A DNA stretch of 64,000 nt from Actinoplanes teichomyceticus ATCC 31121 (lineage in GTDB: Bacteria > Actinomycetota > Actinomycetes > Mycobacteriales > Micromonosporaceae). The position numbers were made by a program, and so were the translations under genes. Of this stretch, positions 1 through 9,220 are shown one piece after another; the stretch's first letter is position 1; every line of letters starts with the position of its first letter. The notes under the pieces are model-generated. The model did not search any database and had not been told where the DNA came from. It saw only the letters and a program-made list of their open reading frames with translations. The stretch spans positions 6,044,501 to 6,108,500 of the forward strand of contig NZ_CP023865.1 of the NCBI RefSeq assembly GCF_003711105.1, given 5' to 3'.

Positions 1-684
1 GGCAGCCGCCCCGCGCCGCACACCGTCCGGCTGTTCGTCGAGGGCGTGCCGACCGCGGAGACCGCCGCCGAGACCGGCGCCCGGCGCAGCACCGGCGGGG
101 AGAACGACGGGCCGTCGCGCCAGCTCGGCCGGTTCGCCGGCGAGGTCGCCGCGAACCCGCAGACCGGGATGGATCTGCGGGTGGTCTGGCGCCGCGACCG
201 CTACCTGCGCGGCAGCGACCACGTGTCGTTCCTGCTGCGCGGATACCCCGCGGCCCGCTTCACCGAGCCCCGGGAGAACTTCGCCCACGAGCACCAGGAC
301 GTCCGGGTCGTGGACGGCGTGCAGTACGGCGACCTGGTCGAGTTCTGCGACTTCGCGTACATCGCCCGGGTGGCCCGGGTGAACGCGGCCACCCTCTGGT
401 CGCTGGCGGTCGCCCCCGGCACCCCGAAGGACGTGGTGATCGACACCACCCGGCTGACCAACGAGACCACCCTGCGCTGGACCGTCGGCACCGAGCCGGA
501 CCTGGCCGGATACGAGGTCCTCTGGCGGGAGAGCACCGCGGCGGACTGGACCGATGTGGTGGCGGTGGGCCGGGTCGGCACCGCCACCGTGGACGTCTCC
601 AAGGACAACGTCCAGTTCGGCGTACGCGCGGTGGACACCGACGGGCACCGCAGCCCGGCCGCCGCGCCGCGCCCGTCCGCTTGA
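1..684 (+). CDS. Secreted M28-type zinc peptidase, C-terminal part with fibronectin III domain (cut by window edge)
   Basis: The reading frame is open from base 1, so the N-terminus lies outside the window. The first part of the visible protein has segments typical of the end of an M28 aminopeptidase domain: a YLRGSDHVSF stretch, GYPAARFTE, and the HEHQDVR...GVQYGDLVEFCDFAYIARVARVN block that closes such domains. The last 85 or so residues (LRWTVGTEPDLAGYEVLWRE ... VQFGVRAVDTDGHRSPA) read as a fibronectin type III module. Known members are exported and release amino acids from peptides; export cannot be checked here because the signal peptide is missing. The metal ligands are mostly upstream of the edge. 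Confidence is good for the family and low for the substrate. Confidence 0.8.
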   Translation, partial: GSRPAPHTVRLFVEGVPTAETAAETGARRSTGGENDGPSRQLGRFAGEVAANPQTGMDLRVVWRRDRYLRGSDHVSFLLRGYPAARFTEPRENFAHEHQDVRVVDGVQYGDLVEFCDFAYIARVARVNAATLWSLAVAPGTPKDVVIDTTRLTNETTLRWTVGTEPDLAGYEVLWRESTAADWTDVVAVGRVGTATVDVSKDNVQFGVRAVDTDGHRSPAAAPRPSA

Positions 685-853
685 CGCCGGCCGTTGGATC
701 TGCAATGTTCCATGGGTGATCGCGCGCACGGCGCGGTCCCCGAGTGCTCGAAAGAGTGAAGCCTGTGATCCCCGCGGTGCCGAGCGGCCTCAGCCGCTGA
801 CCCCTGCCCTCGCTTCACTTCTTTCCTCCGAGCCCTCGAAGGGTCCACCCATC

Positions 854-1612
854 ATGGATCTGCGCATTCAGCGCGCCGTCGTCGCCAACCTGCGTACCCG
901 TCCGAACGCCGTCGAAAGCGGTCCGTTCGTGCTCGGGCTCGACCACACCAGCGACAGTCCGCACATCAACTACGCGACACCGCTGCCCGGCGCCACGATC
1001 ACCCCGGCCGACGTCGCCGCTCTGGTCGCGGCTTTCGGTGACCGGCCGCCGCGCCTGGAGTACGTCGTCAGCAGCGCTCCCGACCTGGAGAAGCTCCTGC
1101 TCGATGTCGGGTTCGCCGTCGAAGCACGCAACGAGTACCTGATCTGCACACCCGGGACGCTGGCCGTCCCGCCGACCCCGGCGGGCTTCGAGCTCGTCGA
1201 GCCGGCCACCGACGCCGAGCTGGCCGGTGTGATCGCCGTCCAGAACGAGGCGTTCGGCGAGGCCGCCGAGGCGAGCCCGGAGCAGGTCGCCTTCCAGCGG
1301 CGCAGCCTGGCCCGCGGCGCCGTCCTGGTCGCCGCCCGGCACACCGGTGATGCCGCCGCAGCGCGGTATGCCGGTGGTGGCACCGCGGTCGCCCCGGCCG
1401 ACGGTGTCAGCGAGGTCGCCGGCATCGCGGTCGGCCCCTCCTTCCGCCGGCGGGGCCTCGGTGGTGCCGTCACCGCCGCGATCACCGCCCGATTGTTCCG
1501 CGCCGGCGTCGAGGTGGCCTGGCTGGAGGCGTCCGGTGACGACTCCTGGCGGGTGTACCAGCGGGTCGGGTACCGCCCGGCCGGCCGGCGCCTCTACATC
1601 GCGAGGTACTGA
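854..1612 (+). CDS. GNAT-family N-acetyltransferase
   Basis: A 252-residue protein whose C-terminal half carries the acetyl-CoA binding pattern of GNAT enzymes: a beta-4 strand VAGIAVGPSFRRRGLGGAV with the R-x-x-G-x-G/A turn (RRRGLG), followed by a helix and the late motif SWRVYQRVGYRP. The N-terminal half (about residues 1-110) is less typical and may form a second, degenerate GNAT-like lobe. The ATG at 854 was chosen because the frame upstream has no conserved protein and codon use changes there; a short hairpin (783-798) and an AGGG-type ribosome-binding stretch precede it. The substrate cannot be deduced. It appears to be a single-gene unit downstream of the peptidase. Confidence 0.85.
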   Translation: MDLRIQRAVVANLRTRPNAVESGPFVLGLDHTSDSPHINYATPLPGATITPADVAALVAAFGDRPPRLEYVVSSAPDLEKLLLDVGFAVEARNEYLICTPGTLAVPPTPAGFELVEPATDAELAGVIAVQNEAFGEAAEASPEQVAFQRRSLARGAVLVAARHTGDAAAARYAGGGTAVAPADGVSEVAGIAVGPSFRRRGLGGAVTAAITARLFRAGVEVAWLEASGDDSWRVYQRVGYRPAGRRLYIARY

Positions 1613-1976
1613 CCGGGGCCGGGGCGCGGGCGGCGGATCACCGGATCCCGCACCGCCCGCGCCCCGGGCGATCCCGCGCCCGCCGCCCGCGCCGCACCAC
1701 CCGCGCCCGGCGGCACGCCGCCCACGCCCCTCCCGCGCGCGTGCGGCGCATTTCCATGATCATCGCGCTCGTGTACCAGCGCCCACGCCCCCCGCGCGCG
1801 TGCCGTGCGTCCGGAAGTCTCCACGGGACGCCCGGCCCGGCCGGCGCGGCAGTCCCTGGCTCACCGCGCACGGTCCGCCGCATCACCGGTCAGAGCTCGC
1901 GGCTCACCATGCCGCAAGCCACCCGGGACCGCCCACCGCGGGCGCCCATCGGCTGGTGCGGGCTACCGTGGCGGCC
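1613..1976. other. Intergenic spacer, 364 bp, no supported gene
   Basis: This GC-rich spacer is dominated by CGC/GCC runs. The frames crossing it in both directions give arginine-, proline- and alanine-rich translations without any recognisable domain, so I call none of them. The only clear signal is a promoter-like box at its right end, listed separately. Confidence 0.6.
1964..1969 (+). promoter_or_regulatory. Putative -10 box of a leaderless promoter
   Basis: The hexamer TACCGT fits the actinobacterial -10 pattern TANNNT and ends seven bases before the ATG at 1977. That places the expected transcription start at or beside the start codon, as in leaderless transcripts. No Shine-Dalgarno sequence lies in front of the ATG, which agrees with this reading. 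Confidence 0.5.
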
Positions 1977-2333
1977 ATGCGGCAGGCCTACGCACACCAC
2001 GCCACCATCGTCCCCGCCCGCGGCGCCGATCCCGGCGCGCCCAGCGTCGCGATCACCGGTGCGCTCCGCGACGCCGCCCGGCCCGGGTCGCCGTTCCCGC
2101 ACCACACCGCCACCGCGCCGGACGGTGACCGGCTGCGGCTCCGCGTCCTCTTCGCCACCGAGCCGGACCGGGTCGACGAGATCCGCGCCCGGATCGACGC
2201 CGCCCTGGCAGCCGGGCCGTGGCAGCTGACCGGATCCGGCTGCGCCCGCCTCGACCCGGACGAGCGGCCGCACGCGCGGCGCCTGCTACGCGCCGCCAGG
2301 ACCGCCGCTCAGGACGCTGGCCAGCGGTCCTGA
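1977..2333 (+). CDS. Hypothetical protein, 118 aa
   Basis: I do not recognise this family. The 118-residue product begins MRQAYAHHATIVPARG and has an alternating hydrophobic core (SVAITGAL, LRVLFATEP, IRARIDAALAAG) that looks like a small alpha/beta cytoplasmic fold. There is no signal peptide, membrane segment or cysteine pair. The start was chosen from the -10-like box seven bases upstream and the absence of a usable ribosome-binding site further up; a longer frame exists upstream but has low-complexity composition. The gene faces pheT head-on and both end near the strong hairpin at 2412-2447. It could be family-specific; nothing in the context gives a function. Confidence 0.6.
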   Translation: MRQAYAHHATIVPARGADPGAPSVAITGALRDAARPGSPFPHHTATAPDGDRLRLRVLFATEPDRVDEIRARIDAALAAGPWQLTGSGCARLDPDERPHARRLLRAARTAAQDAGQRS

Positions 2334-2411
2334 GCGTCGTGCACGCTCCCGCACCGACCGGCCCGGCGCCGGCCACCGGCTCCGGCGCCGGCTCGCGCGG
2401 GACCAGCCGAG

Positions 2412-2447
2412 CGAGTGGGCCCGCGGCACGAGCCGCGGGCCCACTCG
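2412..2447. terminator. Perfect 16-bp inverted repeat, probable bidirectional terminator
   Basis: The arms 2412-2427 and 2432-2447 are perfectly complementary around the four-base loop ACGA. The hairpin sits between the ends of the plus-strand orphan gene (2333) and minus-strand pheT (2493). There is no T-run on either side, which is usual for GC-rich actinobacterial terminators. Confidence 0.75.
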
Positions 2448-2492
2448 GAGATCAGCACGGCGAATGCCGCGGTGACCGGTCAGCGCGCCGGG

Positions 2493-4970
2493 TCAGGCGC
2501 CCCGCAACGTCGCGCCGAAGCGGGACGCCGTGACCGCCACCGCCGCGTCGCGGGCGGCGATCGTCTCCTCCGAGGTCAGCGTGCGGTCCGGGGCGCGGAA
2601 CGTCAGCTTGTACGCCAGCGACCGCTTGCCCTGCCCCAGCTGCTCCGACTCGTACACGTCGAACAGCGCCACCGATTCCAGCAGTTCCCCGGCCCCCTCG
2701 GCGAGGGCGGCCTGCACCTCACCGGCCGGGACCGTCCGGTCCAGCACCAGCGCCACGTCGATCAGCGCCGGTGGGAACGTGGAGATCTTCGGGGCGTCGA
2801 CCACCGGCGGCTCGGGCAGCGCGTCCAGATCGATCTCCATGGCGCTGGTGCGGCGGGGCAGGTCGAGCGCGGACAGCACGGCCGGGTGCAGCTCACCCGC
2901 GTAGCCGATGACGTCGCCGTCGACGACGATCGCCGCGCACCGGCCCGGATGCCACGGCGCGTGCTCGGCCGCGCGCACCGTCACCCGGGACGCGGGCACG
3001 CCGGCCGCGCTGATCGCGATGCGCGCCGCCTCGACCGCGTCCGCCCAGCCCGCGGCGCGGCCCGGACCCCACCAGCCGGCCGGCTCGGCGTCCCCGGCGA
3101 GTACCGCCGCGAGGTGCCACGGCTGGTCCGGCACGATCGCGTTGGCCTGCGCCCACTCCTCGTCGGTGGGGCGCCGGTCGACGCCCAGCTCCGGCGGTGC
3201 GGTGGCGGCCAGCCGCGGCCGGAACACCGTGCCGGCCTCGAAGAGCGCGACGTCGCGCTGGCCCCGGCCGAGGTTGCGCCGCAGCGTGCCGAGCAACGGC
3301 CCGAGCAGGTCGGTCCGCAGCAGCGGCTCCTCCTCGGAGAGCGGGTTGGTCAGCCGCACCGCGCTGCGCCGCGGGTCGTCGGCGGGCAGCCCGAACTGGT
3401 CGGCGGCGCCGGGCGCGACGAACGGGTAGGACAGCACCTCGACGTACCCGTTCTCGGCCAGGGCGCGGCCCACCGACCGCCGGCGCCGCTGCGCCCCGGT
3501 GAGCCCTCTGCTGGCGCCGGCCGGCGGCAGCACGCTCGGGATGTCGTTGTACCCACCGAGCCGCGCCACCTCCTCGACCAGGTCGATCGGGGCGAGAAGG
3601 TCGGGCCGCCAGCTCGGCGGGACGACGTCGAGGGGGTCGCTGCCGGAAACCTCGCAGCCGACCTCGGTCAGCAGCTCGGCGATCCGCGACGACGGGTACG
3701 GCAGGCCGACGATCCGGGAGGGCAGGTCGGCCGGCAGGGTGATCGCGGTCCGCGGCGCGAGGTGATCGATGTCCAGGACCCGCTCGTCGACGACCCCGCC
3801 GGCGTGCTCGGTGAGCAGCGCCACGGCCCGTTCCAGCGCCGCCAGCGTCAGCTGCGGATCGACGCCACGCTCCCAACGTTTGGCGGCCTCGCTGAACAGT
3901 TTGTGCCGGCGTGCCGTACGCCCGACCATCACCTGGTCCCAGTGCGCGGCTTCGAGCAGCACGTCGACGGTGCCCTCCTGCCACTCGCTGGTCTGGCCGC
4001 CCATCACGGCGGCCAGCGAGATCGGGCCGGTCTCGTCGCAGATCACCATGTCCTCGACGTCGAGGACGCGCGCCACACCGTCCAGGGTGGTCAGCTTCTC
4101 CCCCGGGTGGGCGCGGCGCACCACCAGGGGACCGCGCAGCCGCTGCAGGTCGAAGACGTGCATCGGCTGGCCGAATTCGATCATCAGATAGTTGGTGATG
4201 TCGACCGGCAGCGAGATGGCCCGGATACCGGCCGCGATCAGGCGGCGCTGCATCCACTCCGGCGACTGCGCGGCCGGGTCGATGCCGCGCACCACGCGGG
4301 CCGAGAAGCGGTCGCACCCGATGGTGTCCTCGACGGTCACCTCGTACGGGGCGTCGGCGGTCCCGCCCGGCGCGGGGATCGCCGCCGGGTCGGTGAAGGC
4401 CACCCCGAAGTACGTGGCCAGCTCCCGGGCCATGCCGCGGACGCTCATCTCGTACCCGCGGTCCGGGGTGATCTCCACCTCGACGAGCACGTCGTCGAGC
4501 CCGACGACCGGGCGCGCGTCCGTGCCGGGGGCGGCGGCGTCCGCGGGCAGCACGATGATGCCCGAGTGGTCGCCGGAGAGCCCCAGCTCGGCCGCCGAGC
4601 AGATCATGCCGTGCGAGTTGCGCCCGTACGTCTTCCGGGCCCCGATCTTGAAGCCACCCGGCAGCTCACCGCCGGGCAGGATGACCACCACCAGGTCGCC
4701 CTCGGCGAAGTTGCGGGCGCCGCAGACGATCTCCTGTGGCGTCCCGCGCCCGACGTCGACGGTGCAGAACCGGATCGGTTTCTTGAAACCGGTCAGCTCC
4801 TCGATGGTCAGCACCCGGCCGACGACCAGGTCGCCGAGGATGGTCGCGGCCTGGTCGACGATCGACTCGACCTCCATGCCGAGGTTGGTCAGCGCCTCGT
4901 CCAGCCGAGCCGCGGTGAGGTCCGCGGGCAGCTCGACGTACTCGCGCAGCCACGACAGTGACGTCTTCAT
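2493..4970 (-). CDS. pheT: Phenylalanine--tRNA ligase beta subunit
   Basis: An 825-residue subunit of the cytosolic (alpha-beta)2 enzyme that charges tRNA-Phe. Domains in order: a short N-terminal helix region (MKTSLSWLREYVELP), the EMAP/OB-type tRNA-binding domain at about residues 45-155 (ARNFAEGDLVVVILPGGELP...GMICSAAELGL), the B3/B4 editing domain at about 210-390, the B5 domain at about 415-485 (ALPADLPSRIVGLPYPSSRI), a catalytic-like core, and the C-terminal ferredoxin-fold anticodon-binding domain (STFPPALIDVALVLDRTVP to SRFGATLRGA). Length matches the family. The ATG at 4970 starts six bases after the end of pheS, so the two are one operon; the longer frame upstream of it is out-of-frame shadow of pheS. 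Confidence 0.98.
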   Translation of the reverse strand: MKTSLSWLREYVELPADLTAARLDEALTNLGMEVESIVDQAATILGDLVVGRVLTIEELTGFKKPIRFCTVDVGRGTPQEIVCGARNFAEGDLVVVILPGGELPGGFKIGARKTYGRNSHGMICSAAELGLSGDHSGIIVLPADAAAPGTDARPVVGLDDVLVEVEITPDRGYEMSVRGMARELATYFGVAFTDPAAIPAPGGTADAPYEVTVEDTIGCDRFSARVVRGIDPAAQSPEWMQRRLIAAGIRAISLPVDITNYLMIEFGQPMHVFDLQRLRGPLVVRRAHPGEKLTTLDGVARVLDVEDMVICDETGPISLAAVMGGQTSEWQEGTVDVLLEAAHWDQVMVGRTARRHKLFSEAAKRWERGVDPQLTLAALERAVALLTEHAGGVVDERVLDIDHLAPRTAITLPADLPSRIVGLPYPSSRIAELLTEVGCEVSGSDPLDVVPPSWRPDLLAPIDLVEEVARLGGYNDIPSVLPPAGASRGLTGAQRRRRSVGRALAENGYVEVLSYPFVAPGAADQFGLPADDPRRSAVRLTNPLSEEEPLLRTDLLGPLLGTLRRNLGRGQRDVALFEAGTVFRPRLAATAPPELGVDRRPTDEEWAQANAIVPDQPWHLAAVLAGDAEPAGWWGPGRAAGWADAVEAARIAISAAGVPASRVTVRAAEHAPWHPGRCAAIVVDGDVIGYAGELHPAVLSALDLPRRTSAMEIDLDALPEPPVVDAPKISTFPPALIDVALVLDRTVPAGEVQAALAEGAGELLESVALFDVYESEQLGQGKRSLAYKLTFRAPDRTLTSEETIAARDAAVAVTASRFGATLRGA

Positions 4971-4975
4971 CTGCG

Positions 4976-6172
<1,197 letters not shown>

Positions 6173-6301
6173 TCAGGGAAGTTCGCGCAGGAGTGTCAGA
6201 TCCGGCGCCCGCGACCAGCGGGCCGGATAAACAGCAGTCTCATCGGACCTGACATGGCCTCAGCATACCGCCGGCGGGCACCGGCGTGCCGCCCCGGTGG
6301 G

Positions 6302-7075
6302 TCAGCGTTGCGCGCGGGCCGACGCGTACAGGCAGACCGCCGCGGCGGCGGCCAGGTTGAGACTCTCCGCTCCGCCGTAGATCGGCACCCGGACCCGCCG
6401 GTCGGCGGCGGTCAGCAGCTCGCCGGGCAGCCCGTGTGCCTCGGAGCCGAACAGCCACGCGGTCGGCGCGCCCAGCAGCCCGCCGTCGAGCAGCGAGTCC
6501 ACGTCGTCCGCCCCGCTGCCGCTGGTGGCCAGCACCTGCAGGCCGCAGTCCTGGAGCAGGCCCAGCACGTCCAGCGGGGCCCGGACCACGTCGACGTGGA
6601 AGAGCGAGCCGGCCGACGCCCGTACACACTTGCCGTTGTACGGATCGACCGCGTCGCCCGCGAAGATCACCGCGTCGGCGCCGGCGGCGTCGGCCGTGCG
6701 CAGCACCGTCCCGGCGTTGCCCGGGTCGCGGATCTCGGCCAGCACCGCGACCAGCTTCGGCTGCTTGGCCAGCGCGTCGCCGATCGGCACGTGCACCTGC
6801 TCGCAGACCGCGACCAGGCCCTGCGGGTGCACGGTCTCGGTCAGCGCGGCCAGCGCCTCGTCGGTGACCGGGGAGACCTCCGGGGCCTGCGCGGTCAGCT
6901 CGGCGTGCCGGTCCAGCGCGGCCGGGGTGCCGAACAGCTCCAGCACGGCGCCGGCGGCGAGCGCCTCGCGCACGGCCTGCGGCCCTTCGGCGAGGAACCG
7001 GCCGGCCTGGTCACGGTCCCGGCGGCGCTGCAGGCGCCGGGCCGCGACGATTCTCGGGGTACGCGGTGTGAACAT
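6302..7075 (-). CDS. SpoU/TrmH-family RNA 2'-O-methyltransferase
   Basis: A 257-residue SPOUT-class methyltransferase that uses SAM to methylate a ribose 2'-OH of rRNA or tRNA. An N-terminal RNA-binding region of the L30e-like type (about 1-105) is followed by the knotted SPOUT domain with its three motifs: IRDPGNAGTVLRTADAAGA (about 116-134), AWLFGSEAHGLP (about 206-217) and VPIYGGAESLNLAAAAAV (about 230-247), which hold the catalytic Arg, the knot glycines and the Ser-Leu-Asn signature. The ATG at 7075 (MFTPRTPRIVAARR) is preferred over a TTG at 7099 because a CGGAG sequence precedes it. The target nucleoside cannot be read from sequence. It lies between pheS and the rplT terminator and is probably transcribed alone. 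Confidence 0.92.
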   Translation of the reverse strand: MFTPRTPRIVAARRLQRRRDRDQAGRFLAEGPQAVREALAAGAVLELFGTPAALDRHAELTAQAPEVSPVTDEALAALTETVHPQGLVAVCEQVHVPIGDALAKQPKLVAVLAEIRDPGNAGTVLRTADAAGADAVIFAGDAVDPYNGKCVRASAGSLFHVDVVRAPLDVLGLLQDCGLQVLATSGSGADDVDSLLDGGLLGAPTAWLFGSEAHGLPGELLTAADRRVRVPIYGGAESLNLAAAAAVCLYASARAQR

Positions 7076-7103
7076 CTGCTCCGGTTCCGGGTCGGGCAAA
7101 CGA

Positions 7104-7131
7104 AACGCCCCCCGACGCGTCGGGGGGCGTT
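7104..7131 (-). terminator. Terminator hairpin after infC-rpmI-rplT
   Basis: Perfect inverted repeat with 14-bp arms, AACGCCCCCCGACG (7104-7117) and its complement (7118-7131). In practice the central bases form the loop. It starts 14 bases beyond the rplT stop codon and precedes the methyltransferase start, so it most likely ends the infC transcript. Confidence 0.85.
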
Positions 7132-7144
7132 CCTCGCGAGAGAC

Positions 7145-7537
7145 TCAGGCAGCCTGCGCGGCGGCGCCGCCGGTGCCCTCGGCCGCGACGGCCGCGCGGG
7201 CGATCTCGACGATGGCCGCGAACGCGGCCGCGTCGTTGACCGCCAGGTCGGCCAGGATCTTGCGGTCGACCTCCACCTCGGCCAGCTTGAGGCCCTGGAT
7301 GAGGCGGTTGTAGGTCAGGCCGTTGGCCCGGGCCGCCGCGTTGATCCGGGTGATCCAGAGCTGACGGAAGTCGCCCTTGCGGTCCCGCCGGTCGCGGTAC
7401 GAGTACTGCATCGAGTGCAGCACCTGCTCCTTGGCCTTGCGGTACAGCCGGGACCGCTGGCCGCGGTAGCCGCTCGCGGTCTCGAGCAGGGTGCGGCGCT
7501 TCTTCTGGGCGTTGACCGCCCGCTTGACGCGTGCCAT
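7145..7537 (-). CDS. rplT: 50S ribosomal protein L20
   Basis: A 130-residue L20. The basic N-terminal extension [15 protein letters not shown] is followed by the conserved [16 protein letters not shown] and [24 protein letters not shown] segments and the globular C-terminal rRNA-binding domain. The last 15 residues are an alanine-rich tail beyond the usual length of about 118. L20 nucleates assembly of the large subunit by binding 23S rRNA domain II, and in some bacteria it also represses its own operon. AAGGAG lies eight bases before the ATG. It is the last gene of infC-rpmI-rplT. Confidence 0.98.
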   Translation of the reverse strand: MARVKRAVNAQKKRRTLLETASGYRGQRSRLYRKAKEQVLHSMQYSYRDRRDRKGDFRQLWITRINAAARANGLTYNRLIQGLKLAEVEVDRKILADLAVNDAAAFAAIVEIARAAVAAEGTGGAAAQAA

Positions 7538-7575
7538 TTCAAGTACTCCTTACAGGGGAACGTGTCAGGCGCGCG

Positions 7576-7770
7576 TCAGCGGCCCAGAAGCTTCTTCACT
7601 CGCGCGGTGTCGGCCTTCGCCACCACCACAGTGCCGGTCATCCGACGGGTAACGTGGGAGGACTTGTGCTCCAGCAGGTGCCGCTTGCCGACCTGCTCGC
7701 GCACGATCTTGCCCTTGCCGGTGACCTTCACCCGCTTACCCATGCCGGTGTGGCTCTTCATCTTCGGCAC
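7576..7770 (-). CDS. rpmI: 50S ribosomal protein L35
   Basis: A 64-residue, strongly basic protein with the L35 signature MPKMKSHTGMGKRVKVTG and the conserved HLLEHKSSHVTRRM segment. It is a structural component of the large ribosomal subunit. It begins with GTG. The gene lies 58 bases after infC and 38 bases before rplT, the standard order for this operon. Nothing is unusual in length or sequence. Confidence 0.98.
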   Translation of the reverse strand: MPKMKSHTGMGKRVKVTGKGKIVREQVGKRHLLEHKSSHVTRRMTGTVVVAKADTARVKKLLGR

Positions 7771-7828
7771 TTAGAACGCCTCTTTCTGATCTTTCCGCGC
7801 GGCCGGCGGGGCCGTACGGAAAAGCTGT

Positions 7829-8455
7829 CTACTCTGCGGTGGTGTCGCCAGAATCGGCCGGCGCAACCTCGGTACCGTCGCCCTCGCGCGGCTCACGGGC
7901 GGGCTTTGCGCCAGCCGCGGTGGCGGCGACCGCGGCGGCCTTGGTGGCCCGGTGCGGTGCCAGCACCATGATCATGTTCCGGCCGTCCTGCTTCGGGCTG
8001 GCCTCCACGAAGCCCAGCTCGGAGATCTCCTCGCTGAGCCGGCGCAGGAGCCGGAAGCCCAGCTCGGGGCGGCTCTGCTCACGGCCGCGGAACATGATCG
8101 TCACCTTGACCTTGTCGCCCGCCTTGAGGAACCGCACCACGTGACCCTTCTTGGTCTCGTAGTCGTGCGGGTCGATCTTCGGCCGCAGCTTCATTTCCTT
8201 GATGACGGTCTGCTGCTGGTTGCGCCGCGCTTCGCGGGCCTTCAGTGCGCTCTCGTACTTGAACTTGCCGAAGTCCATGAGCTTGCACACCGGCGGCCGC
8301 GCCATCGGAGCAACCTCGACCAGGTCCAGGTCCACGTCCGCGGCCAGTTGGAGCGCGCGCTCGAGCGGCACGATGCCGACCTGCTCACCCTCCGGACCGA
8401 CCAGACGGACCTCTCGAGCCCGGATCTGTTCGTTCACGCGTGGTTCGACGCTGAT
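7829..8455 (-). CDS. infC: Translation initiation factor IF-3, with a likely ATC start codon
   Basis: IF-3 binds the 30S subunit, prevents premature 50S joining and rejects initiator complexes on non-canonical start codons. The N domain ([21 protein letters not shown]), the linker helix ([20 protein letters not shown]) and the C domain ([28 protein letters not shown]) are all present. A roughly 30-residue Ala/Glu-rich tail follows, as in other actinobacteria. A start at the GTG at 8437 leaves the ribosome-binding site 22 bases away. The strong TGAGGAGG (8467-8460) instead sits four bases before an in-frame ATC at 8455. That start gives the N-terminus [15 protein letters not shown] and a 208-residue protein. 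A rare start codon on infC is the basis of IF-3 autoregulation in E. coli (AUU). Confidence 0.93.
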   Translation of the reverse strand: MSVEPRVNEQIRAREVRLVGPEGEQVGIVPLERALQLAADVDLDLVEVAPMARPPVCKLMDFGKFKYESALKAREARRNQQQTVIKEMKLRPKIDPHDYETKKGHVVRFLKAGDKVKVTIMFRGREQSRPELGFRLLRRLSEEISELGFVEASPKQDGRNMIMVLAPHRATKAAAVAATAAGAKPAREPREGDGTEVAPADSGDTTAE

Positions 8456-8459
8456 GGGG

Positions 8460-8467
8460 CCTCCTCA
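8460..8467 (-). promoter_or_regulatory. Ribosome-binding site that points to the ATC start of infC
   Basis: The minus strand reads TGAGGAGG, an almost perfect match to the 16S rRNA 3' end, followed by CCCC and then ATC at 8455. Spacing to the alternative GTG at 8437 is 22 bases, too far for efficient initiation. Confidence 0.7.
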
Positions 8468-8547
8468 GAACGTACCTACTTCTGCCAATGTCGGTCGGCC
8501 CCGAGTCACCATCCCCGCGGGCAGCGGGGACGGCCGGGAAAGCAGAA

Positions 8548-8580
8548 GGCCTCGACGGCGCTTGCGCGCATGCCGAGGCC
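8548..8580 (-). promoter_or_regulatory. Hairpin with following U-rich stretch in the infC leader (possible attenuator)
   Basis: Arms GGCCTCG and CGAGGCC (8580-8574 with 8554-8548) enclose a 19-base apical region on the minus strand. The RNA continues UUCUGCUUUCCC, an interrupted U-tract. The position, about 100 bases before the infC start, is where an attenuator would lie. L20 or IF-3 control of this leader is inference only. Confidence 0.4.
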
Positions 8581-8703
8581 CGCTCGACCGGTCATCGGCG
8601 TCCATGGGAGGACGCGCCCCGGACAGGAAATATTCCCTGCTCGGATGACCGGACCCGGCCACAGTCGGTGACTCGGGTGGGAACCAGCGGGCTCCTCTTT
8701 CGC

Positions 8704-8723
8704 GCCCGTCCAGCAGGACGGGC
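8704..8723 (-). promoter_or_regulatory. Leader hairpin at the 5' end of the infC transcript
   Basis: Perfect 8-bp arms GCCCGTCC/GGACGGGC with a four-base loop, some 20 bases downstream of a TAGACT box (8746-8741 on the minus strand) that could be the -10 of the infC promoter. No good -35 is seen. An mRNA-stabilising or regulatory role is possible. Confidence 0.35.
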
Positions 8724-8746
8724 GTGGTCGACTGCCCGCCAGTCTA

Positions 8747-9220
8747 TCAGGACTCCTGCGCGGCCGAATGCAAGGCCCTCAGCGTACGGACCCCGTCCAC
8801 CGCGTAGTCCTTGTCGACCGCCTGCAGCGCGTGGATCGACACCTGCTCGTCGTCGAGCAGCTCCAGGTGCGCCCAGGCCGAGTTGCGGTCGAACCGCACC
8901 GCCCGGACCACCTGCCACGGCAGGTCGTACCCGCCGACCACGTTGCGCACGTGCACGCCCTGCGCGTCCGCGACCACCCGGGGCCGGCAGAACGCCAGGA
9001 TGCCCAGGCCGATCAGGATGCCCAGGCCGATCATCGCGGTCTGGTCGCCACGCTGGAAGCTGCCCGAGCCGATCTGCCCGGCGTTCTCGAAGCCGGCCTG
9101 GCCGTGCAGCCCGAAGCTGAGCACGGTGAACAGCACCACCACGCCGGCGGCCAGCGAACCGGCCACCCAGCGGATCTTCTGCGGACGGTAGACCACCCGG
9201 CTCGTCGTCATGAGCGTCAT
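8747..9220 (-). CDS. PH-domain-containing membrane protein
   Basis: A 157-residue protein with two N-terminal membrane segments (VAGSLAAGVVVLFTVLSFGL and MIGLGILIGLGILAFC), separated by a short loop, followed by a C-terminal bacterial PH-like domain (RVVADAQGVHVRNVVGGYDL ... LPWQVVRAVRFDRNSAWAHL). Such proteins are common in actinobacteria downstream of hisG and their role is unknown. The ATG at 9220 shares its A with the hisG stop codon (TGATG), so translation is coupled to hisG. ATG 9211 and GTG 9223 are alternatives. A direct part in histidine synthesis is not implied. Confidence 0.85.
   Translation of the reverse strand: MTLMTTSRVVYRPQKIRWVAGSLAAGVVVLFTVLSFGLHGQAGFENAGQIGSGSFQRGDQTAMIGLGILIGLGILAFCRPRVVADAQGVHVRNVVGGYDLPWQVVRAVRFDRNSAWAHLELLDDEQVSIHALQAVDKDYAVDGVRTLRALHSAAQES

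Noticed and set aside
2415..4961. An 848-codon open frame antisense to pheT
   Set aside because: pheT is unmistakable on the minus strand; the antisense product is Arg/Gly/Asp-rich shadow sequence.
6302..7099. TTG start of the RNA methyltransferase at 7099
   Set aside because: ATG 7075 has a better ribosome-binding site and matches the family N-terminus.
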